DNA from: Paenibacillus sp. PL2-23
GTDB taxonomy: Bacteria > Bacillota > Bacilli > Paenibacillales > Paenibacillaceae
DNA: 64,000 bases
Direction of reading: 5' to 3'
Assembly (NCBI RefSeq): GCF_040834005.1
Contig: NZ_CP162129.1
Span: 3,992,001 to 4,056,000, forward strand
In this document: positions 8,376 to 16,868 of the stretch, one piece after another
How positions within the stretch are numbered: position 1 is the first letter of the stretch
Layout: each line of letters opens with the position of its first letter
Notes under the pieces: generated by a model
What the model was told of the DNA's origin: nothing
The model's input: the letters and a program-made list of their open reading frames with translations, nothing else
Database searches by the model: none
Program-made: the position numbers and the translations under genes

Positions 8376-8921
8376 ATGAAAAGCTGCCTTATTGCTATGC
8401 TCACCCTGCTTCTTTTAACCGCATGCTCAGAGGTCATAACCACTCGCTCCTATTCACCTGCCGCAGCAAGCCCGACAGCCGTAATTGAATATTCCAATTC
8501 CATATCAGCCCCTGATTCCAACATCTCCAACAATGTGGAGGATTGGACAGTCAGTCCCCTGTTTGAGTCAGGCTCCTATACCATGATTGGTGAAGAAGGC
8601 AAGCTTGGCTTCATCTATGATGACGGAGCAGCCAACCGCTTCTACGCAAATCAAACACAAAAATATATGTGGCATTTTTGGGGGACTTCCGAGAGCCTTA
8701 GCGGTTCATTAACTGTTGAGGGGACCCACAAAGAAACCGGCGAAACCATCACCGTTTTATATTCCAATGCGATTGGGGGGGCCCATAATGGAGCGGATGC
8801 TCATTTACCTTCGTTGATGTCATTGCCTTCTCCGGGACTTTGGCGACTAGACGCTTATATAGGGGACAATTTTTTTGGCCGTATTGTTGTTGAGGTAGTT
8901 AATATGGAAGCAGCCTCTTAG
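8376..8921 (+). CDS. Putative lipoprotein, DUF4871-like
   Basis: A 181-residue protein with a lipoprotein signal: a short hydrophobic segment ending in LLLTAC, so Cys17 is the likely lipidated residue on the outer face of the membrane. A Ser/Asn-rich linker precedes a compact domain with DWTVSPLFESGSYTMIGEEG, MWHFWGT, GGAHNGADAH and PGLWRLDAYI. These features suggest a beta-sandwich similar to DUF4871 lipoproteins. The family assignment is from memory of the pattern and is tentative. AAAGGAG lies upstream of the ATG. The 3' end overlaps the convergent next gene by 23 bases. No function is known. Confidence 0.7.
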   Translation: MKSCLIAMLTLLLLTACSEVITTRSYSPAAASPTAVIEYSNSISAPDSNISNNVEDWTVSPLFESGSYTMIGEEGKLGFIYDDGAANRFYANQTQKYMWHFWGTSESLSGSLTVEGTHKETGETITVLYSNAIGGAHNGADAHLPSLMSLPSPGLWRLDAYIGDNFFGRIVVEVVNMEAAS

Positions 8922-9294
8922 CAATAGAGCCAGACTGAGAGGTGTCCCCTCGCCTGCGGCGGTAAGGAAAGCTTATTCTTATTTTCCTTCCTGAAATCTC
9001 TTTTTTTTCATAATCGTAAGCGTCATTGATCTCTTTAGTGATATTGTTCTGCCCGACATAAAACCTGATTTTCGGTTCATTCACGGTAGTTGCATTGGAA
9101 TGATAGGTTCTGTGCATGATATCGAAGCTAATGTTGCCTACAACAAACTTTTGATCGTATTTATCTTCTAAAAATTTCTTGAAATCTCCCTTTAATGTAT
9201 AGTACTTGAGGGGATTTCCAAAAGTGAAAAAAATAAAAAAACATAAGATAAGAATGAGTGAACTGGACCCTATAACCTTTTTTGTCTTATCCAT
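8899..9294 (-). CDS. Small membrane-anchored protein of unknown function
   Basis: About 131 residues. After a short basic start (MDKTKK) comes one hydrophobic segment (about 8-27, SSLILILCFFIFFTFG), followed by an exported domain containing LKGDFKKFLEDKYDQKFVV and a basic C-terminus. Start chosen at ATG 9294 because AAAGGGG lies about 7 bases upstream; ATG 9297 is equally in frame and the longer frame from 9312 lacks a site. It converges with, and overlaps, the lipoprotein gene. The pattern resembles small Bacillales secreted proteins, but the family is not recognised. Confidence 0.6.
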   Translation of the reverse strand: MDKTKKVIGSSSLILILCFFIFFTFGNPLKYYTLKGDFKKFLEDKYDQKFVVGNISFDIMHRTYHSNATTVNEPKIRFYVGQNNITKEINDAYDYEKKEISGRKIRISFPYRRRRGDTSQSGSIAKRLLPY

Positions 9295-9360
9295 CATAAT
9301 TCCCCTTTCCATTTAAATGGGATTTGAATAATTTCATCAAAGGGGTGCAGGAGGGGCTAT

Positions 9361-9927
9361 ATGTCTAACGTCTATCTGGCTGTATTGGGTTTCTTAACTT
9401 CCTTCATCACGGTTGTCCTTTTTCTGATTCTATGTATCCGTATAATAATTTCTTTAGTTAAAAAAAGCGCTTTTCCAAAAAAATTATTGATTGCAACGTT
9501 GTTAGGCGTTGTATTGACATCCTCAACCTCCTTATATAAATCGCTGTTCTTTACATTTGATCATTTGGATCGTGAATATGCCCAAAGAGGGCCGGGACCT
9601 CTAGCCTCCCCTGCTGAACAATATTCGGCTAGTGCATACTTTGAGTATTATGGCGGAGCAGCAGGCGGTGTAAATGTATGGGTCGAAGTCGTTAACAACA
9701 GTGAGAAGGATAAACCGCGGATCGTTTATTACAGCGATGCAAAAAGTGTATTTTCTATGGAGTGGGTAGATGAGGATACGCTGTCCATTATAAATCACAA
9801 TCCATATAATCCTGATTCAAATAGAAGTACTCAATTAAAAATTGGTACAGAGATTTATGACGAACGTGGTTTGGCTTGTAAAAGCTTATTATTAAAAGAC
9901 GAATATGAAACTTGCTATCACGATTGA
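9361..9927 (+). CDS. DUF5412 family membrane protein
   Basis: A 188-residue protein with two N-terminal membrane segments (about 5-33 and 43-62) and an extracytoplasmic domain. The second half has the DUF5412 pattern: AYFEYYGGAAGGVNVWVEV, RIVYYSDAKS, MEWVDEDTLSI, IYDERGLACKS and DEYETCYHD at the C-terminus, including two conserved cysteines. The start lies behind GGAGGGG. It is divergent from the preceding small membrane protein and is followed 54 bases later by another small membrane protein. Function unknown. Base composition is more AT-rich than the argS side. Confidence 0.7.
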   Translation: MSNVYLAVLGFLTSFITVVLFLILCIRIIISLVKKSAFPKKLLIATLLGVVLTSSTSLYKSLFFTFDHLDREYAQRGPGPLASPAEQYSASAYFEYYGGAAGGVNVWVEVVNNSEKDKPRIVYYSDAKSVFSMEWVDEDTLSIINHNPYNPDSNRSTQLKIGTEIYDERGLACKSLLLKDEYETCYHD

Positions 9928-9981
9928 CCGTAATGGGTGCGAAAGTCTATCAGCGTAAACCTTCTGGAGGTGTTCAGTGAA

Positions 9982-10236
9982 ATGGAGAAAAAGTACAATC
10001 CCTATGACGATCATACGCTTCATATTACTCAGCCAAACGACGTCCCTATGAATCCTTCCGACAGACAAGGCTTTAACGATGTCATCAAACATTATGACAC
10101 TGTGAATGGATTCCAATATCCGAAGCAATTAGATCAAACGCCACGCCCGCTTAGGCAATTGATTAAATGGTTTATTATATTTAATGTCTCCGCCTTTGTG
10201 GGCTTTATGATTTATGACCTTTTCAAGCTATTGTAG
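9982..10236 (+). CDS. Small C-terminally anchored protein of unknown function
   Basis: An 84-residue protein starting at ATG 9982, which has GGAGG about 11 bases upstream; the longer frame from 9937 includes the ribosome binding site itself. The first ~60 residues are polar and probably cytoplasmic (EKKYNPYDDHTLHITQ). A single membrane segment near the C-terminus (LIKWFIIFNVSAFVGFMIYD) would anchor it. No family recognised. It may be co-expressed with the DUF5412 gene upstream. Confidence 0.55.
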   Translation: MEKKYNPYDDHTLHITQPNDVPMNPSDRQGFNDVIKHYDTVNGFQYPKQLDQTPRPLRQLIKWFIIFNVSAFVGFMIYDLFKLL

Positions 10237-10341
10237 TAAAAGCGCCCGCCCACCTCTGTAAATAATAGACGTTCCTGGCACAACTATTTACTCCAAAACC
10301 ACGCTCCGAGCATATTTAGACGTAAGCGTCTGGACTCCCGC

Positions 10342-10628
10342 TCAGCTGATCGGCCTTTGAGATGTCCACCGACCATACTGCAGGATGTGAAGCGTCTGTT
10401 CGAGAAGAGCGGTAGACGCATGCGGATGAATTTCAATCGTAACGACATCCGTAAAGATGAAGGGAATGGTACGAGAGATGGTTCATTCTCATGAATTTTC
10501 TTCAGCCAGTAGTAATAGCTTTTCACGCTGACTTCGTGATCGGCACACCAACGAACAACGGTCTGGCCACTGGAACGGCAATCACGAATGAGCTCCGTCC
10601 ACTGCTGAAGTCGGTAGCGATTCCTCAT
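10342..10628 (-). pseudogene. IS66-family tnpA remnant, copy 1
   Basis: From ATG 10628 the reading begins MRNRYRLQQWTELIRDC and contains the IS66 TnpA-type helix-turn-helix region (SSGQTVVRWCADHEVSVKSYYYWLKK). It then loses about 40 codons relative to copy 2 and shifts frame. The later part (TIEIHPHASTALLEQTL) is found in another frame and soon stops. No tnpB or transposase gene follows. The first ~35 bases and upstream flank are nearly identical to copy 2 at 12.7 kb. The rest of this gap (10237-10979) holds no other gene that can be supported. Confidence 0.7.
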
Positions 10629-10926
10629 CTCTAAAGTTTGCAATTGGACAAGTTGCAAGTCTAAGCTCCATAAAGCGTAAAATCCGATTCTAGACGCGCC
10701 TACAACCACAAGTTAATGATTGAGAGCTATCTTGCTAATTTCAATTATCCTACGGCAAGCAAAGTCCTCCTTGTTATCCCCAAATCTATCAAACTGGTTT
10801 GCATATTATGAAGTATTAATAGAGCCTTGGTGAACAAGATGCCTAGGGTCTTTATTTTAGGCTCTTTTGGCACATCTTGTTGCTATCGAGCTTCAGTCCA
10901 ACCATAAGTTTTTTTCTTATATGACA

Positions 10927-10955
10927 ACAAAAAAAGACCAGTTCGAAGACTAGTC
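10927..10955 (-). terminator. Terminator of the small basic protein gene
   Basis: On the reverse strand GACTAGT pairs with ACTGGTC (one G-U pair) around a CTTCGA loop and is followed by TTTTTTTG. It lies 25 bases downstream of the stop at 10980. Confidence 0.65.
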
Positions 10956-10979
10956 CATTTCTTGTACTTTTTATATTCA

Positions 10980-11129
10980 TTACCTCGTAGTTGCAACTTC
11001 GCGACGGGCGTTAATCATTTCCTTCCGAGCGGCGGCTTTCCGAAGTTGTGCATTGTGTTGCTTGCGTTCGTTTGCCATATGAGCCTTCATTCCAGCTTTC
11101 GCTTCCTTATGGGCTTGTGCAAATAACAT
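10980..11129 (-). CDS. Small basic Lys/Ala/His-rich protein, copy A
   Basis: A 49-codon ORF below usual length cut-offs, starting at ATG 11129 behind AAAGGAGGAAT. The product is highly basic and probably a single helix (MLFAQAHKEAKAGMKAHMAN, then a tail rich in R, K and A). It is clearly paralogous to the next small ORF: both share the pattern F-x-(K)-A-H-(K/E)-E-A-K-x-G-M-K-x-H followed by R/K-x-x-H-x-A-Q-L-x-K-A. Conservation between the two copies, a good ribosome binding site and a terminator all support a real gene. Function unknown; a nucleic-acid-binding role is only a guess from charge. Confidence 0.65.
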   Translation of the reverse strand: MLFAQAHKEAKAGMKAHMANERKQHNAQLRKAAARKEMINARREVATTR

Positions 11130-11232
11130 GGCTCATTCCTCCTTTAATTACTACGATAACTTCCGCGGCAATTACCTTACCTCTACACTAGTAGATTACC
11201 ATATTTTTCTCTAAATGAATAGAGTTCGGCGT

Positions 11233-11379
11233 TTATTGCTTCTTTCGCTTATCTCTCGCCTTCTGAAGTTGAGCCTCATGTTCAATCCGCTCACGCTCCT
11301 TATGCCCTTTCATTCCTTTTTTTGCTTCCTCGTGCGCTTTTTGAAACAATAATGGCTTAGGTCGTTTAGACTTGTCCAT
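11233..11379 (-). CDS. Small basic Lys/Ala/His-rich protein, copy B
   Basis: A 48-codon ORF from ATG 11379, preceded by GGTGCAGGAG. It begins MDKSKRPKPLLFQKAHEEAK, continues with GMKGH, and ends in a run of R and K. It is the paralogue of copy A 100 bases downstream on the same strand, and both lie downstream of the zeta-like kinase. The region between the two copies is AT-rich and contains no other gene. No family name recognised. Confidence 0.65.
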   Translation of the reverse strand: MDKSKRPKPLLFQKAHEEAKKGMKGHKERERIEHEAQLQKARDKRKKQ

Positions 11380-11440
11380 CTCCTGCACCTCCGATAGAAA
11401 AACCTTTCTACCATTCTATTGCAGAATATAGCCAATATTC

Positions 11441-12103
11441 CTACCGTACATAGAATTCAGTATACTTTGTCCAATCATAGACTTCGCTCTCTTCCATCCC
11501 AGGGAGGAACTCTTCAATTACCATAAATGATTCCCTTACCAGCCGGTGGGATTTGATAATGTCTTCTCTTGGGACATGACGCTCCATTTTCTCTGCACGG
11601 ACCGCCTCACGCTCAATAGCAACTTCCAATGGCGCGTGTACGATGATGGCAATAGTTGCATACCCCTCTTCCTTAATACTACCCACAAGTCCCTCGTACC
11701 AATCAGCATCCTTCATCGTTGCATCGAATACGATGTGCATCCGGGCGTCCAATGCTAATCGAAGCGCGAACATAGCAATGTCTCCACTTTCTTTATGAAC
11801 CAAATCAGCCGCCGTCTGAACATTCTCCTTTTTCAAGTCTTTATATTCGGGGATGAATTCTTTGATGTCATCACAGTCAATAACAGCAATTCCTCCATGA
11901 GGAGCGTAAGTCTTGATGTACTTTTTCCGAACTGTAGACTTTCCCACTGCGGTTCCTCCGCCCATGAATATAATTTCCGGAGCCTCTTGGCTCTTTTTCC
12001 CTCTGAGCAGTTTGGCTGCAATTTTTCTATGAAGAGCTTGCCGCATCTCTGTGTATTGACCCCGATTATCGACATTCAATTCCTTCGTTGACCTTTGCGT
12101 CAC
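11441..12103 (-). CDS. Zeta-toxin-like P-loop kinase
   Basis: A ~220-residue protein with a Walker A motif GGGTAVGKST near residue 50, followed by IDCDDIKEFIPEY (the zeta-type Asp-containing substrate segment), ESGDIAMFAL, VFDATMKD and an arginine-rich lid (EREAVRAEKMERHVPREDI). This is the zeta toxin / PezT fold; known members phosphorylate UDP-N-acetylglucosamine or other small substrates. No epsilon/PezA-type antitoxin was found next to it, so it may be a solitary housekeeping-type kinase rather than a toxin. GTG 12103 was chosen because AGGAG lies 8 bases upstream; GTG 12112 abuts that site. The downstream neighbours are the two small basic proteins. Confidence 0.75.
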   Translation of the reverse strand: MTQRSTKELNVDNRGQYTEMRQALHRKIAAKLLRGKKSQEAPEIIFMGGGTAVGKSTVRKKYIKTYAPHGGIAVIDCDDIKEFIPEYKDLKKENVQTAADLVHKESGDIAMFALRLALDARMHIVFDATMKDADWYEGLVGSIKEEGYATIAIIVHAPLEVAIEREAVRAEKMERHVPREDIIKSHRLVRESFMVIEEFLPGMEESEVYDWTKYTEFYVR

Positions 12104-12341
12104 AGCATCCACTCCTGGTGTTGTTTACATTAGTAGAATGATTAATTAGAATCTTATGTTGGAATATGTTTCTACTATACCATCTTCTTTTTTTACGCTG
12201 TTTTTGTAAATACTTTTGCTATTGGTATAAGAAAAAACCTCTTTTGATTTAAATAGCCTCTCGGCATTCGCCCAGGCAGGTGGGACAAGGGTTTCCCTTT
12301 ACCACCAACTTGCTCTCCTCCTACTTCGTAGGGGGAGTTTT

Positions 12342-12731
12342 TCATTTAATTCCTTTTTGCGATATGGGAAATATTCTAGGAATATTTGGTCCGATGCGAA
12401 GCGTCTGTTCGAGTAGTGCGGTAGACGCATGCGGATGGATTTCAATCGTAATGGCATCCGTACGCAGGATGATCGCCGCTTGTTCGTGTCTTGCTTCGGA
12501 ACGAGGGCCGTTCGTTCGCAAAGATGAAGGGACCGGTACGAGAGTTGGTTCATTCGAGGTGGAGCAAGCAGGAAGGAATTCGATAGCAGCTTCACGGATT
12601 TTCTTAAGCCAGTAGCAATAGCTTTTCACTCTGACTTCGTGATCGGTACACCAACGAGCCACGGTCTGACCACTTGAACGGCAATCACGAATGTTCTCAG
12701 TCCACTGCTGGAGTCGATAGCGATTCCTCAT
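12342..12731 (-). pseudogene. IS66-family tnpA remnant, copy 2
   Basis: The frame from ATG 12731 (MRNRYRLQQWTENIRDC) encodes the IS66 TnpA-like domain with SSGQTVARWCTDHEV and YCYWLKKIREAA. It continues through EIHPHASTALLEQTLRI before running into unrelated sequence. This is longer than copy 1 and still open, but no tnpB or tnpC follows, so the element is dead. The remainder of 12104-12341 and 12732-12917 holds no supported gene. A hairpin AGTTTTTCGA/TCGAAAAACT lies at about 12768-12793 and may be part of an element end. Confidence 0.7.
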
Positions 12732-12917
12732 CTCTAAAGTTTGCAATTAGACACTCTTCCATTAGAGTTTTTCGAGTAGAGTCGAAAAACTCCAACGACT
12801 ACTCTAACGGAATTGTCTCAAAATCTAGACTGTGTTGGAATACACCTTCTTTTTTGACGCTTACATTTAGACGCTCCAGACACAGCCACACGCCGTGACA
12901 CTAACGGACAGACGACA

Positions 12918-12965
12918 AACAGCGGCAGATCCGGACGTCCTCTCTCGTCCGATACTGCCGCTGTT
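12918..12965 (-). terminator. Hairpin at the end of the CIS operon
   Basis: AACAGCGGCAG and CTGCCGCTGTT form an 11-bp stem with a second CGGACG/CGTCCG pairing inside it. It lies 31 bases past the last CIS gene. The T-run on the minus strand is short, so termination is likely but imperfect. Confidence 0.6.
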
Positions 12966-12995
12966 CCTACAGGAGCTATACAGCCTGCCCGTCTA

Positions 12996-14663
12996 CTATT
13001 CCGATGAAGGCGCGGCCTCGAAGAGTCCGCCCTCGTAGTCGTCATCGGCTGCAGCCATCTGCGGGGCGGTGCCCAGGCTTTTGAACGCCCACCAGCGGAC
13101 TGCGATGACGGAGGCGGATGACTCGCCGTCGTCCCGCAGCTTCATGCCGATCCGGAACGTGCCCTTCTCCGGGTAGACAATGGTGCCCAGCGTCACGTTC
13201 GGAATATCCGGCTCGAACTCCGTCCCTGTGAAGACGTCGATTTGACCGTAGTATACCTTCTTTTTCGTGCCCGTTCCGGCGGAAGCGCCAGATTCGTCAG
13301 CCTCCTCCAGACCAACAACGATTGACACCTGTCCCTCGCCAAGACCATGCGAAATTTCGTCGGACACATAATTTTTTTTGCCGCGGGAGAAGAAGAAGCC
13401 TCCCGACTTCCCGATGGACTCCAGCGCGACCTCCATCGTTCCCGTCGCAATCTCGTCATACAAATGCTGCGGTTTCGGAATACCCAGCTTGAAATCGAAT
13501 TCGTTGCGCTCAGGGTGATACTTCACATCCAGCGTCGGCTTCGCGTCGTATTCCAGATCATGCGCCTCCGAGGATGCGTAGAACTGCTGGGAGGACCCTT
13601 GGCCGCCATTTCGGAACAACCGCTGCAGCAGAGAAGTGTTTTCGATATATTCATCGAATGGCATCCGGTCGACCTTCTCGATCATATACGTCGGCCCCAT
13701 CTGGAGCAGACTGATCTTGGCCAGACAAATGCTCTGATCCGCCGAGCCCTCCACGGCCTGCTCCAGGCTGCGGTTATGCCAGTCCTCGAGAATTCGCTCG
13801 GCAACCGGCACCTCCACCACTTCAATCTTATGCTTCGCGCTATAATCAATTGGAATCGCCGTGTCCCCAATGACCAGCTTAGCGTCACGGGCCGGTATGC
13901 CTAGCTCGGCATAACCGCCGGCTGCAAGCGGCGCCTTCAGCTGATAGGTCAGCTCGTATTCCGTATCCTGCGAATTTCCTGGCTCCGCGAAGGAGACCGT
14001 CTCGTCGGTATCGCCAACAAAGGTGAAGCCTTTCGTGTCGATGCTGTAATCAAAAGCGATGCGAGGCGTCTGCAGCGTCTTCTCTACAACAAGCTTCACA
14101 TCCACAACCTCGCCGGGATTAACGTATTTGGGCATACGCTGGGTAATTCGAACATTGTCATTTTCAAAGATGGTGACGACGCTTTCCATAAGCCGAACAA
14201 ATTCGAAGGACGAAGGCGCAGGCGCCTTTTCGTTCACGAACAGCCGGTACGACTCCAGCATCCGGTTGTATTCGCTGACCTCGTCCGAACGCACCGACGA
14301 ATTGCCTACAGAGTGCACGGGCTCTTTGCCCTTTTCATCGTATGCGACGCAAAGGTATACATTTTTTTTGTATTCATTGTTGGTGAACCCTTCAATCATG
14401 GACAGCTTCATCGTCACCGGCGCAGGTATCACGATCTCTCGGCCGATGTAATCAATGGCGACACCCATCTCCACCGATACCGTCTTATCGTCAACCGCAA
14501 CAACCGACATGCCAGACAAGACGCCGCTGCCATACAGAAGACGATTCAGAAGCCTTCTTTTATCATTAAAATATTTTTGCTCGGATTCGAAATCCCGGAC
14601 TGTCAACAGCTTGCCGTAAAAATAACGGTTTCTCTCGAACGGGTAAAGCCTCGATTTTTTCAC
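12996..14663 (-). CDS. CIS-associated structural protein of unknown role, last gene of the operon
   Basis: About 555 residues. The start is GTG 14663, with AGGGGTGG just upstream; GTG 14672 is too close to the site. The N-terminal part carries a pattern known from non-phage contractile injection loci: RNRYFYGKLLTVRDF, then EQKYFNDKRRLLNRLLYGSG. Beta-rich repeats follow (about 180-300, with VVDVKLVVEK and a DUF11/CARDB-like look), and later a more helical region with LAKISLLQMG. It may be a fibre, collar or surface component at the distal end of the particle. No receptor-binding or toxin domain was recognised. It follows the gpI-like tail gene. Confidence 0.65.
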   Translation of the reverse strand: MKKSRLYPFERNRYFYGKLLTVRDFESEQKYFNDKRRLLNRLLYGSGVLSGMSVVAVDDKTVSVEMGVAIDYIGREIVIPAPVTMKLSMIEGFTNNEYKKNVYLCVAYDEKGKEPVHSVGNSSVRSDEVSEYNRMLESYRLFVNEKAPAPSSFEFVRLMESVVTIFENDNVRITQRMPKYVNPGEVVDVKLVVEKTLQTPRIAFDYSIDTKGFTFVGDTDETVSFAEPGNSQDTEYELTYQLKAPLAAGGYAELGIPARDAKLVIGDTAIPIDYSAKHKIEVVEVPVAERILEDWHNRSLEQAVEGSADQSICLAKISLLQMGPTYMIEKVDRMPFDEYIENTSLLQRLFRNGGQGSSQQFYASSEAHDLEYDAKPTLDVKYHPERNEFDFKLGIPKPQHLYDEIATGTMEVALESIGKSGGFFFSRGKKNYVSDEISHGLGEGQVSIVVGLEEADESGASAGTGTKKKVYYGQIDVFTGTEFEPDIPNVTLGTIVYPEKGTFRIGMKLRDDGESSASVIAVRWWAFKSLGTAPQMAAADDDYEGGLFEAAPSSE

Positions 14664-14730
14664 AACTACCACCCCTAATCTCGTAATGGAGCAAGCGTTG
14701 CTCCTTAACCATCTTCGGTATGCTGCCCGG

Positions 14731-16830
14731 CTACTCCAGCTCGGAATCCAGCTCCAGGCGCGTATGGACGTCCATACGCTTCTCCATGCCTATATCGACG
14801 ATCAGCGTATCATTCGGCATGCTTCGATCCAGACTGAGCGTCAGAACCGACGGCTCCGTCAATACGGTGTTAATGCCCAGATACGTGTGCAGGTCCAAAT
14901 ACATCCAAGGCTGCAGCTGGACCAGCCTCGCTTCCGTATAGGCAGGCTTCTGCTCCTCCAGCAGCTCCTCGATCACCACTCGCTGCTTCTCGGTCGTCGC
15001 TTGCTCCGGCCGAAGCAGCACGGTGAAGGAATAAGGATTGTCGCCGTACAGCTGCTCCATCAGCGTTCGGAGCTCCGCGTTGTCACGCATGTCCTTCGTC
15101 TGAAATTGCTCAACAATCAGCGGCTCCATCCCCGTATAGGTTTCGATGGTTCGATGCAGCCCCCGCTTCGTGCCACGATAGGTGTACAACTCATGCGCCG
15201 CGTCGATGAAAGCCCGAATTTGCCCGTCCGTCCACGAATCGTCCGCCGACAGTCCAAGCCATGTCGCCAGCCACCTGAGATGCTCGCCCTCGGCACGGTG
15301 CGGATCGATAAATCGGGACAAGTCGCCGATCTCCGTCTCCAGCTCGGAGAATAATGTACCGAACATGGCAAGATAACGCTCCAGGAAGTCCCTGCTTTCT
15401 TCATCCTCCTTGAATACCGCCGGCAAGTAGTCCAGATACGTTTCTCTTGGAAAATAAAGCCTGAGCTTCTCCGCAAAGGGACTATGCCGCTCCGTGCCTA
15501 TCCACTCCATCATGAGCCATAGATAACGGCCCTTGGCGCCTATGAACAAAGCATCCTTCGGGTTCAGCATGGGCGGGGACCAGAAATTCGTTAATCCGGC
15601 AAGCTTCCGCTTCAGCGGAATGCTTTCGTCCTCGATCCAATCATTTATGCTTCGATAGCTTCCTTCGATGACCGCATGCTCGTGATCGCTGCAGTGGAAG
15701 GAGATGCGAAGCTGCGTGCCTTCAGGCATGAACCCATCCAGCGTCAGCTTGTGCCACACCGTGCCGATCTCAGCGCTGTCGAAAGCGCGAGACAGCCATA
15801 TGCCTTCCGGCATGCCCGTCTCCTGCATTCGAACGGTTTGCGGCTGAAGATTCAGCAGAGTAATCGTCCCCCGGTCGCTGCTCAGAATGTAGAGGCGATC
15901 GGCTTCATCCGCGAGGAGCTGATCGCAGCCGCCCCTGTAGCTTGTAATTTCGCCGGCTGGCTGCCCATCACGGTCCAGCATGAGGATGAATCGGTCATCT
16001 TCTCCATCGGGATCCAGCTCGGTGGCATCGCCCAAATAGAGAGCTCCCGCACTGTCCAGGCATAGCCCGGCGTAGGGCTTGGCCGGCAAGCCTTCCGTCT
16101 GATGCGCTTCTCCCGTTTCCGGCAGCACAATGAGCCGTGCAAATATGGAATCGAACAGGTATAGACCTCGCGCTTCCGACACAGCCAGGAAGTAGGTTCG
16201 GTTCAGATGCCTCAGCTTCACTCGGACTGGCTGACGCAATAGTGGATGCCGGATGACGCGAGACAGCATGCCTCCCGCCGTGAACTCAAGCACGGCGAGA
16301 CTGCCTCCTTCCGGAATGACAGCATCGCCGTCCGCCGACTCCGTTGCAAGAGGCGTAAGCACATACACGGATCTATCGTCAGCCGCAATGGCAAGCGGAT
16401 GGAAGGGCAAGCCTTCCACCGTCTCTCCTTGCCTGGACCACATCGTCTGTCCGTTCTCGGCATGGAAGGCCGACAATGAGCCGCTGGGGTCTGCGGCGTA
16501 CAGAATGGACTCCGAAGCAGACAACCGAGCACCTTCACCGAACATGCCGTGCCCCTGCGGGAACATCCTCTTGTAGTCCCCGCTCCGCCAATCGTAGCGC
16601 CATAGATCGGCTCTGTCGTCCAGGAGATAGATGCGTTCGCGTCCGGCGATTGCCATCTCCTTCACTGACGAAATGCCCTCTAGCTGGCCAAGCCGAAGCG
16701 TTGCCGCAATGCCGTACCTGCGTTCTCGCCGAATGCCGAAGCCACCAGGCTCCGAGGTAAGATTGTAGGCTGCTCCCTTGCTCCATCCCCTCTCGCCGAA
16801 GATGGAGAAATAAGTTTGTTGATCGCTCAG
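14731..16830 (-). CDS. gpI-like tail protein with an N-terminal beta-propeller, CTG start
   Basis: About 699 residues. The C-terminal ~230 residues carry the phage-tail-protein-I / Afp12-type pattern: YLDYLPAVFKEDEES, FLERYLAMFGTLF, LRWLATWLGL, AAHELYTYRGTKRGL. The first ~400 residues are repeat-rich with YLLDD, YAADPSG and YILSSDRGT blades that resemble a beta-propeller; such inserts are seen in baseplate proteins of injection systems. Homology-like coding extends upstream of the first ordinary start (GTG 16665) to a CTG at 16830 lying 7 bases after AAAGGAGG (reading LSDQQTYFSIFGERGWSKG). No ATG, GTG or TTG is in frame there, so CTG is the likely start. It probably links the baseplate to its fibres. 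Confidence 0.75.
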   Translation of the reverse strand: MSDQQTYFSIFGERGWSKGAAYNLTSEPGGFGIRRERRYGIAATLRLGQLEGISSVKEMAIAGRERIYLLDDRADLWRYDWRSGDYKRMFPQGHGMFGEGARLSASESILYAADPSGSLSAFHAENGQTMWSRQGETVEGLPFHPLAIAADDRSVYVLTPLATESADGDAVIPEGGSLAVLEFTAGGMLSRVIRHPLLRQPVRVKLRHLNRTYFLAVSEARGLYLFDSIFARLIVLPETGEAHQTEGLPAKPYAGLCLDSAGALYLGDATELDPDGEDDRFILMLDRDGQPAGEITSYRGGCDQLLADEADRLYILSSDRGTITLLNLQPQTVRMQETGMPEGIWLSRAFDSAEIGTVWHKLTLDGFMPEGTQLRISFHCSDHEHAVIEGSYRSINDWIEDESIPLKRKLAGLTNFWSPPMLNPKDALFIGAKGRYLWLMMEWIGTERHSPFAEKLRLYFPRETYLDYLPAVFKEDEESRDFLERYLAMFGTLFSELETEIGDLSRFIDPHRAEGEHLRWLATWLGLSADDSWTDGQIRAFIDAAHELYTYRGTKRGLHRTIETYTGMEPLIVEQFQTKDMRDNAELRTLMEQLYGDNPYSFTVLLRPEQATTEKQRVVIEELLEEQKPAYTEARLVQLQPWMYLDLHTYLGINTVLTEPSVLTLSLDRSMPNDTLIVDIGMEKRMDVHTRLELDSELE

Positions 16831-16868
16831 GCGGATACCTCCTTTCTCATTACGGAATGGCGATGCCC

